From Bacteroidota bacterium (lineage in GTDB: Bacteria; Bacteroidota; Ignavibacteria; UBA10030; BY39), in assembly GCA_030017895.1 (NCBI GenBank), contig JASEGV010000001.1:51581-115580 (forward strand): a stretch of 64,000 bases of DNA, written 5' to 3'. A program made the translations under genes and the position numbers. The notes under the pieces were generated by a model that saw only the letters and a list, made by a program, of their open reading frames with translations, was not told the DNA's origin and made no database searches. Below are positions 58,497-64,000 of the stretch, in pieces (within the stretch, counting starts at the first letter, position 1; each line of letters opens with the position of its first letter).

Positions 58497-58525
58497 AATA
58501 TAAACTTTGTTAATCCTAAAAGCAA
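58497..58525 (-). promoter_or_regulatory. Promoter of the Fur/PerR-family gene
   Basis: On the minus strand TTGCTT (58525-58520) is followed after 17 nt by TATATT (58502-58497). The predicted start falls at the edge of the operator. Confidence 0.6.
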
Positions 58526-58606
58526 ACTCTAAAATTTATTTTGAAAAATAATTTTCGTGTTCTATTAGTTTATTCAGAGGTCACTCTAATTCAGTTGATT
58601 TTGAGT

Positions 58607-59215
58607 TTATGTTTTTTTGATTTGAACATTTCCACTACAAGTGTTAAATAATTCTGCTCCGAAATCAGATACGAGACTCAAACGCACTTCTATTTCCATC
58701 TCAACATCTTCCTGATAATTTTTGCCAACAATACTTACATTATATTTAGAGATTAGATACATTACTTGGCTTGTAAAATCGTACGGGAATTTTATTCTTA
58801 CAGCACTCATCGTAATCTTTTCGGCCACTTTAACTTTCTTGAGCACACTCAAAGCAGAATCGTGATAAGCCCGACTCAAACCACCGACTCCTAATTTTGT
58901 ACCACCGAAATAACGAGTAACAATAACCAATACGTCGGAGAGATTTTTCGATCGAATAGCAGAAAATATTTTTACTCCGGCAGTCCCGGATGGTTCTCCA
59001 TCATCTGAGTATCGAAACACTTTACCAGTCATACCAATTCGGTAGGCAAAACAGTTATGGTTAGCGTCGTAAAATTCTTTTCTTACCTTTTGGAGAATTT
59101 TATCAGTTTCCTCTTTTGCCGAGACAGGATAAGCTGAAGCAATAAAACGAGAGTTCAATATCTTTATTTCATTTCGTAAAAATGAAATAATTGTTTGATA
59201 TGAATCTTGGATCAC
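58607..59215 (-). CDS. YigZ/IMPACT-family protein
   Basis: 202 residues of the UPF0029 (IMPACT) family. Typical segments are KNSRF-like ILNSRFIASAYPVSAKEE, SDDGEPSGTAGVKIFSAI and VTRYFGGTKLGVGGLSRAY. The C-terminal third is the DUF1949-like domain. Family members are linked to translation control or ribosome handling, but the reaction is unknown. It overlaps the upstream deaminase gene by 4 nt. Confidence 0.92.
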   Translation of the reverse strand: MIQDSYQTIISFLRNEIKILNSRFIASAYPVSAKEETDKILQKVRKEFYDANHNCFAYRIGMTGKVFRYSDDGEPSGTAGVKIFSAIRSKNLSDVLVIVTRYFGGTKLGVGGLSRAYHDSALSVLKKVKVAEKITMSAVRIKFPYDFTSQVMYLISKYNVSIVGKNYQEDVEMEIEVRLSLVSDFGAELFNTCSGNVQIKKT

Positions 59216-59643
59216 TTTTCTCCGGTATAGATTAATTTGATACCGGCTTGTTTTGCGTACTCGTTAATCCGTTCATCGCGGTAAAATTCTTTATAATAGA
59301 CAACTTTGATTCCGGCGTTCGCGATTAATTTGAAACAAGTTAAACAGGGAGAAGCAGTTATATAAATTTCTGAATTATCTATCGCAACTCCATACCTGGC
59401 GGCTTGTGCAACTGCGTTAGCTTCGGCATGAACAGTTCGCACACAATGCCCGTTTTCCATATCGTGTCCGATATCATCACAATGGGGCGCTCCCTTCACA
59501 CTTCCGTTGTAACCGGTCGAAAGTATCGTCTTATCCCTCACGATTACAGCACCTATTTTTTTTCTATCGCAAGTACTTCGCGTCGCAACTTGCTCGGCGA
59601 TGTTCATAAAATACTCAGTCCAGTTAACTCTCTTATCACTCAT
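59212..59643 (-). CDS. dCMP deaminase (ComEB-like)
   Basis: 143 residues of the zinc cytidine/deoxycytidylate deaminase family. The catalytic HAEANA (zinc His and proton-shuttle Glu) and PCLTCFKLI (two zinc Cys) are present, and the N-terminal half has VATRSTCDRKKIGAVIV with GYNGSVKGAPHCDD. It converts dCMP to dUMP for thymidylate synthesis. It is divergently oriented from the DUF1573 gene, with a 119-nt gap between them. Confidence 0.93.
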   Translation of the reverse strand: MSDKRVNWTEYFMNIAEQVATRSTCDRKKIGAVIVRDKTILSTGYNGSVKGAPHCDDIGHDMENGHCVRTVHAEANAVAQAARYGVAIDNSEIYITASPCLTCFKLIANAGIKVVYYKEFYRDERINEYAKQAGIKLIYTGEK

Positions 59644-59762
59644 AAATTTTCCTGCTAGTAATTTGCTGTATAATATTGATAAATCATCTTTAAAACAAAT
59701 CTTGCTTTTAAGGTATAAAATCGTTAATAATAATACAAATTTGTTAACAAAATGGAGTAATA

Positions 59763-60446
59763 ATGAAGTATTTAGTAGTTTTAATCATTTGCGGTTTAAT
59801 GATTACAGGAATTAGTTATTCGCAATCGAAAATCGAAGTTGTCGGTGGGACAAATTTTGATTTCGGCGATTTATATGTTGGAACCAAAACAGAAAAAATA
59901 ATGACCATTAAAAATAAAGGTAAAGATACTCTCGTAATAATAAATGTACAGGCATCTTGCGGATGCACCGCTACATTGTTGAGCGAGCGACTGATACCAC
60001 CAGGCAAAAGTGCAACACTGAATGTCGGATTCGATTCAAAAGGGTTTGACGGTAAAGTACATAAAACCGTTACAATTACCTCGAACGATGTAACAAACTC
60101 ATCACTTCAGATTACTTTTGCAGCTAACGTTACATCGGTTTTAAAGTTCGAACCGCAATATATTTACTTTCAACAAATGAAATCCGATTCTACTGCAACA
60201 ACAAAAATTACAGTCAAAAACAACACATCGGAGGCGATTGAAATTTTATCGGCACAGCATAAAGTTCAGGGGCTGCAAGTAGATATTATGCAGCGTAAAT
60301 TAATGCCAAATGAATCGACTCAAATATCTGTAAGTTACGCTGCCTTTAGCGAAGGAATGATGCAAGGTGAAGTTACCTTAAACACCAACAATAAACAACA
60401 ACCCAAAATACCACTACGATTTTTTGCTTACGTGAGAGCTAAATAA
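59763..60446 (+). CDS. DUF1573 exported protein
   Basis: 227 residues with a signal peptide (KYLVVLIICGLMITGISYSQ). A DUF1573 Ig-like domain follows: FDFGDLYVGTKTEKIMTIKN, the hallmark ASCGCTATL, then IPPGKSATLNVGFDSKGFDG. The second half resembles another ASH-type beta-sandwich (QIPLRFFAYV-type end, PKIPLRFFAYVRAK). Such proteins are common in Bacteroidota envelopes; the role is unknown. TGGAGT precedes the start. Confidence 0.9.
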   Translation: MKYLVVLIICGLMITGISYSQSKIEVVGGTNFDFGDLYVGTKTEKIMTIKNKGKDTLVIINVQASCGCTATLLSERLIPPGKSATLNVGFDSKGFDGKVHKTVTITSNDVTNSSLQITFAANVTSVLKFEPQYIYFQQMKSDSTATTKITVKNNTSEAIEILSAQHKVQGLQVDIMQRKLMPNESTQISVSYAAFSEGMMQGEVTLNTNNKQQPKIPLRFFAYVRAK

Positions 60447-60466
60447 AAAATTATAGGAAACAAATT

Positions 60467-60946
60467 ATGATAACAGAAACCGAAGTCAATCAATTTTTAG
60501 AAATTTACATATCATCGCACGATAATATTAATAAAGCTATCACTAATTTGTCTGAAGCAGAATTGGATTTCAAGCCAGCACCGGATAAATGGTCGATACG
60601 GCAAATTCTCAATCATTTGTGCGACAGCGAGCTTATGGCGATTACTCGAATGTTCAGGATTATTTCAGAAGAAAATCCATCCCTTTTAGCTTACGACCAA
60701 AACAAATTGGCAGAAAAACTTTTCTACAAACAATTAGATGAAAAGGCAGCATTATTAATATTCGGATTAATACGGACTCGAATGTATCATCTATTCATAA
60801 TGTTACCAATCGAAACCTGGAGCCGTAAAGGATTACATTCCGAAAAAGGCGAGGTTTCTCTTTTCGAAATGCTAAAAACCTATGCCGACCACGGCGAAAA
60901 ACATTTGCAACAAATCAATAATATTCACTTAGCGTTCACCAAATAA
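60467..60946 (+). CDS. DinB-family protein
   Basis: 159 residues forming a four-helix DinB fold. KPAPDKWSIRQILNHLCDSE and YADHGEKHLQQINNIH carry the His residues that bind a metal in this family. Known members are metal-dependent thiol transferases or proteins of unknown role. It follows the DUF1573 gene by 20 nt and is probably co-transcribed. Confidence 0.9.
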   Translation: MITETEVNQFLEIYISSHDNINKAITNLSEAELDFKPAPDKWSIRQILNHLCDSELMAITRMFRIISEENPSLLAYDQNKLAEKLFYKQLDEKAALLIFGLIRTRMYHLFIMLPIETWSRKGLHSEKGEVSLFEMLKTYADHGEKHLQQINNIHLAFTK

Positions 60947-61053
60947 TAGATTAGAAGTGGCTCTGATTTTTGTTTGTCTCAAAAATATTTCTTATGTTTC
61001 AAGGAAGATTTTTTAACTATTATCATAACCCATAACACCCAAGGAGGTTAATC

Positions 61054-62049
61054 GTGAAAAAATATATTTTCATATCATCAATATTGCTAATAGCCATCGT
61101 CTTCTTTTCGTGCGGAAAGAAAATGGAACCGGTAAAAGTCAATAAATTCAAGGATTACAAGGACCAGATTTACGGTTTTAAAATTCAATATCCTGAAAAT
61201 TGGTTCCAATTAGGACAATCCGGCAATGCACAATTCTATCAATCACAAGGTGTAAAAGAAAAGTTCATTTATCCCGGACAACCCGGTGAGTTAGGGACAG
61301 AAGTTCTTGTTCAGATTAAAAACTTAGGAGGAAAAACATTCGATGATTTCGCGACTGAGCTACGTGATGAAATAAAACAAAGCGGCAGAATCGACAGCGA
61401 AACTAATGAAACGATAAAAGATAAGTCGGCAATCAGGATGAATTTTACCATTCCCATCACTACGAAGATGAATCTTCAGGGATACAAATATATTTTTCAT
61501 GTAGATTCTTTAATCTACACATTAAGCTTTTCAGGATTTGGCGAATGGTTCGGTGCACATACAGAGGTATTCACAGCGATGTTAAATTCCTTCCAGCTCC
61601 CCGAACCGGTTGTTAAAACTATTGAAGGGTGGACAGCATCTACAAATTTAGAAAAATACGAAACTCCGTTTTTTGCTATCAACTATCCCGACAACCTCAA
61701 TTTTATGTCTGTGGCTAAAGGTAAATTCGATTTCGCTGCGGAATTACGTGCAGACAGACAAGACTGCAGCATTCGTTGGGATGTATTCGATGCACAGGAT
61801 TTACCAGTGGAAAAAGTATTTGAGCAAAACAAAGCACGATACAAAATGAAATCTCCTGGTGAGATTGTGGTTGACGGACAAAAAACTATGTTCCTGAATT
61901 ATACATCCATGAAGGATGTTGAAAGTCGCGCCTACTTTGTTGTGAAAAACAACAAGGTTATCAGAATCACGATAAATTGGTTCGACCCGCAAAAGCAAAA
62001 TTATTTGATACCTTTTGAAAATATTGTAATAACAATGAAATTAAAATAA
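61054..62049 (+). CDS. Lipoprotein with two PsbP-like repeats
   Basis: 331 residues, GTG start with a strong AAGGAGG site. The lipobox FFSC places Cys 20 as the lipidated residue. Two similar segments, YGFKIQYPENWFQLG near residue 45 and FFAINYPDNLNFMS near residue 208, each begin a mixed alpha/beta unit of the PsbP/Mog1 type. I do not recognise a specific function. It is translationally linked (1-nt gap) to the next gene. Confidence 0.82.
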   Translation: MKKYIFISSILLIAIVFFSCGKKMEPVKVNKFKDYKDQIYGFKIQYPENWFQLGQSGNAQFYQSQGVKEKFIYPGQPGELGTEVLVQIKNLGGKTFDDFATELRDEIKQSGRIDSETNETIKDKSAIRMNFTIPITTKMNLQGYKYIFHVDSLIYTLSFSGFGEWFGAHTEVFTAMLNSFQLPEPVVKTIEGWTASTNLEKYETPFFAINYPDNLNFMSVAKGKFDFAAELRADRQDCSIRWDVFDAQDLPVEKVFEQNKARYKMKSPGEIVVDGQKTMFLNYTSMKDVESRAYFVVKNNKVIRITINWFDPQKQNYLIPFENIVITMKLK

Positions 62050-62050
62050 T

Positions 62051-63757
62051 ATGGACCTTAAAGGAAAAACAGTTTGTGTAATCGGCGGTTGGGGATTAGT
62101 TGGCTCTGCAGTTTGCCGGAAACTTATGTTGCGAAAACCTAAACGCATCATTGTAACTTCGCTGCTGAAGGAAGAAGCCCTCGATGCAGTAGATAACCTT
62201 CGCAAGGAATATCCCTCCGTTGGGAAAGATTTCTTTATCCCTTGGTGGGGAAATATTTTTGTACGTGATGAATTTAAAGACATACCGCGTGAAGAAATTC
62301 TTGCCGACGAAAAGAAACGAGATATCTTTATGCACGATATGGTGGATGAATTAACTGAAAGTGCATTAAGAAAAACCGCTGTATATAAACTACTTACGAA
62401 GTTCAAACCTGAAGTCGTAATCGATTGTGTTAATTCAGCAACGGCAATTGCTTATCAAAATATTTTCCAAAGTTCGCGAGACGTGATTAAAGAATTGAAA
62501 GCGGCAAAAGCAAATAAAAAAAACAATTTGATTGAAATTACAGAACGTCTGTTATGCACATTGTATGTTCCTCAGCTCGTTCGACACGTGCAAGTGATGT
62601 ATCGTTCTATGACGGCTGCAAAGTCCAAGATTTTTGTGAAAATCGGAACAAGTGGAACCGGTGGGATGGGCTTGAATATCCCATATACACACAGCGAAGA
62701 AAAACCGTCGCGCGTTTTACTTGCAAAATCTTCCGTAGCAGGAGCGCACACTATGCTGCTCTTCTTAATGGGGCGAACTCCCGACGCCCCTATTACAAAA
62801 GAGATAAAACCGACTGGAGCTATCGCATGGAAAAAAATTGCTTACGGTGAAATCAAAAAACGTGGTAAAGCAGTTCAACTTTACGATTGTCCCCCTGAAA
62901 ATGGCTATAAGTTAGATGAAAAACTTACGTTAAAACTGCAGCAATTCGGTAAACCTTCAGGTAAAACTTTGAAATCGGTTTTTATTGATACCGGTGAGAA
63001 TGGAATTTTCTCGAAGGGCGAATTCGAAGCTATATCGATGCCCGGACAGATGGAGTATGTAACTCCTGAAGAAATTGCCGACTCAGTAGTTTACGAAATT
63101 TTAGGTGGCAACACAGGTCACGATATCATAAATGCACTCGACCATGCAACGCTTGAGCCTACTTTTCGTGCTGGTGTTTTATTAGAATCCGCTCTCAAAA
63201 AAATGGAAAGTCTGGAAAAAAACCACGACGTAGACAGCATCGCATTCGAAATGTTGGGTCCTCCCCGCTTATCAAAGCTATTGTACGAATCGTATCTGTT
63301 AAAATTGGGTTTTAAAGATATGGTTTCTGTAACAAAAACCGATGCTAAGGTACTTTCCAAAAAATTAAATGAAATAATTTCCAAGAACACACAACTTCGC
63401 TCTCAGATTATATCAATCGGGATTCCGATACTTCTCCCCGATGGAAAAACTTTATTACGCGGTGATGATATAAAAATTCCCCCTTACAGAGGTGAAGGTG
63501 AGCTTCCGATTAACCAAACGAATATCGACTTATGGTCGCACGATGGTTGGGTTGATTTGCGTGTTTCAAATATGCAAGTATGGAAGAACCGCTTTAATCG
63601 TGTGTTTCATGAAATGGACCGAATTCCGAACGGTGATACAAGTTCACGCTTTATGCGGACAAAAGAATACTGGAAGAATTTCAAAGATATTCAACCGGGT
63701 AAAATTGTTGGCTGGATATTTACAGTTGAAGATTTAGGCGAAAGAATGAAAGCGTAA
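62051..63757 (+). CDS. Large Rossmann-fold (SDR/epimerase-like) protein of unknown function
   Basis: 568 residues, cytosolic, no signal peptide. The N-terminus is a dinucleotide-binding start (KTVCVIGGWGLVGSAVCRKL), followed by an internal Ser-rich loop, VVIDCVNSATAIAYQNIFQS, and KIFVKIGTSGTGGMGLNIPY, which resemble extended SDR enzymes. The C-terminal 250 residues (SIAFEMLGPPRLSKLLYESY, INQTNIDLWSHDGWVDLRVS) match nothing I know. The length is about twice that of a normal SDR. It may oxidise, reduce or epimerise an unknown metabolite. It is paired with the lipoprotein gene. Confidence 0.75.
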   Translation: MDLKGKTVCVIGGWGLVGSAVCRKLMLRKPKRIIVTSLLKEEALDAVDNLRKEYPSVGKDFFIPWWGNIFVRDEFKDIPREEILADEKKRDIFMHDMVDELTESALRKTAVYKLLTKFKPEVVIDCVNSATAIAYQNIFQSSRDVIKELKAAKANKKNNLIEITERLLCTLYVPQLVRHVQVMYRSMTAAKSKIFVKIGTSGTGGMGLNIPYTHSEEKPSRVLLAKSSVAGAHTMLLFLMGRTPDAPITKEIKPTGAIAWKKIAYGEIKKRGKAVQLYDCPPENGYKLDEKLTLKLQQFGKPSGKTLKSVFIDTGENGIFSKGEFEAISMPGQMEYVTPEEIADSVVYEILGGNTGHDIINALDHATLEPTFRAGVLLESALKKMESLEKNHDVDSIAFEMLGPPRLSKLLYESYLLKLGFKDMVSVTKTDAKVLSKKLNEIISKNTQLRSQIISIGIPILLPDGKTLLRGDDIKIPPYRGEGELPINQTNIDLWSHDGWVDLRVSNMQVWKNRFNRVFHEMDRIPNGDTSSRFMRTKEYWKNFKDIQPGKIVGWIFTVEDLGERMKA

Positions 63758-63880
63758 ATATAGCCGTAATATTTCCAATTTCTGAACTTGCATAAACTTG
63801 TAGGTCGGATGTGAACAAAAGCCGACTTCTCACTCTGAAAAATCGGCTCAATTGCAATTTGTCTATTGATACATTTATTC

Positions 63881-63920
63881 ATTGATCCAATGAACAAATG
63901 ATCCAATGATTCAATGATTC
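63881..63920. repeat. Octamer tandem array next to the right-end T9SS gene
   Basis: Five 8-nt units: attgatcc, aatgaaca, aatgatcc, aatgattc, aatgattc. It ends exactly at the stop codon of the minus-strand partial gene at 63921. The preceding TTGATACATTTATTCATTGA (63866-63885) recurs at 50089-50108. Confidence 0.65.
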
Positions 63921-64000
63921 TTACCTCATCAGAATCATTTTCTTTACATCGTGGAATTTACCAGCTCGAATCCTGTAAATATAAACACCGCTCGTTAGAT
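63921..64000 (-). CDS. 3' end of another T9SS-exported protein (partial)
   Basis: The minus strand reads LTSGVYIYRIRAGKFHDVKK followed by MILMR and a TAA stop at 63923-63921. This is the last part of a type A T9SS sorting domain, closely parallel to SGVYLYRLVV and KKMVLIR in the protein at 39846-43334. The remainder lies beyond the right edge. Confidence 0.85.
   Translation of the reverse strand, partial: LTSGVYIYRIRAGKFHDVKKMILMR

Noticed and set aside
63791..63846. GTCGG/CCGAC and AGCCGA/TCGGCT short hairpins after the Rossmann gene as a terminator
   Set aside because: Two overlapping weak stems without a clear T tract; support is too thin to call.

Overview
The window looks like a chromosomal segment of a low-GC, Gram-negative bacterium of the Bacteroidota/Chlorobiota/Ignavibacteriota group. 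The evidence is a TonB-dependent receptor with a carboxypeptidase-regulatory-like N-terminus and secreted proteins ending in a type IX secretion (T9SS) sorting domain with the YPNPFNP hallmark. A DUF2723 membrane protein and several sigma-70-like promoters (TTGACA/TTGACT, 17-bp spacer, TATATT) suggest a lineage near Ignavibacteria rather than a typical Bacteroidia; this placement is an inference from family content only.

Layout. Positions 1-3650 (minus) hold a TonB-dependent receptor followed by a truncated secreted protein. Positions 3922-35453 (minus) are an almost unbroken translation/transcription block. Read in the direction of transcription it runs: tRNA-Thr(TGT)-Tyr(GTA)-Gly(TCC)-Thr(GGT), rpmG, tRNA-Trp(CCA), secE, nusG, rplK-A-J-L, rpoB-C, rpsL-G, fusA, tuf, the S10 cluster, the spc cluster (with a tRNA-Gln inserted between rplR and rpsE), the alpha cluster and a ysxC/engB GTPase. 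Embedded control elements are an L10-leader-like hairpin before rplJ, a hairpin/attenuator between rplL and rpoB, and strong promoters before the tRNA cluster and before rpsL.

Positions 36064-45432 carry a DUF2723 membrane protein (minus), an M1 metallopeptidase, a large T9SS-exported protein with a terminator, and butyrate kinase plus phosphate butyryltransferase (plus strand), which would make ATP from butyryl-CoA or a related acyl-CoA.

Positions 45429-56236 (minus) form a coherent molybdenum and sulfur unit. A Cys-rich MerR-type regulator leads a polysulfide/thiosulfate-reductase-like operon (psrABC-like), two YeeE/YedE half-transporters and a rhodanese-like exported protein that lacks the catalytic Cys. 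Next is a 400-nt leader that I read as a Moco-type riboswitch with its own promoter and intrinsic terminator. It precedes moaA, a moaC-moaB fusion, moeA, a MOSC-domain gene and mobA, which would supply the cofactor to the PsrA-like enzyme. This region is also dense in short-period (7-8 nt) tandem arrays, and moaA carries an in-frame GC-rich palindromic insertion.

Positions 56502-58461 hold a catalase and a Fur/PerR-family regulator with matching 15-bp operators. The right end has a YigZ-family protein, a dCMP deaminase, a DUF1573 protein, a DinB-family protein, a lipoprotein, a 568-residue Rossmann-fold protein and the 3' end of another T9SS-exported protein. I saw no CRISPR array, insertion sequence, prophage or rRNA gene.
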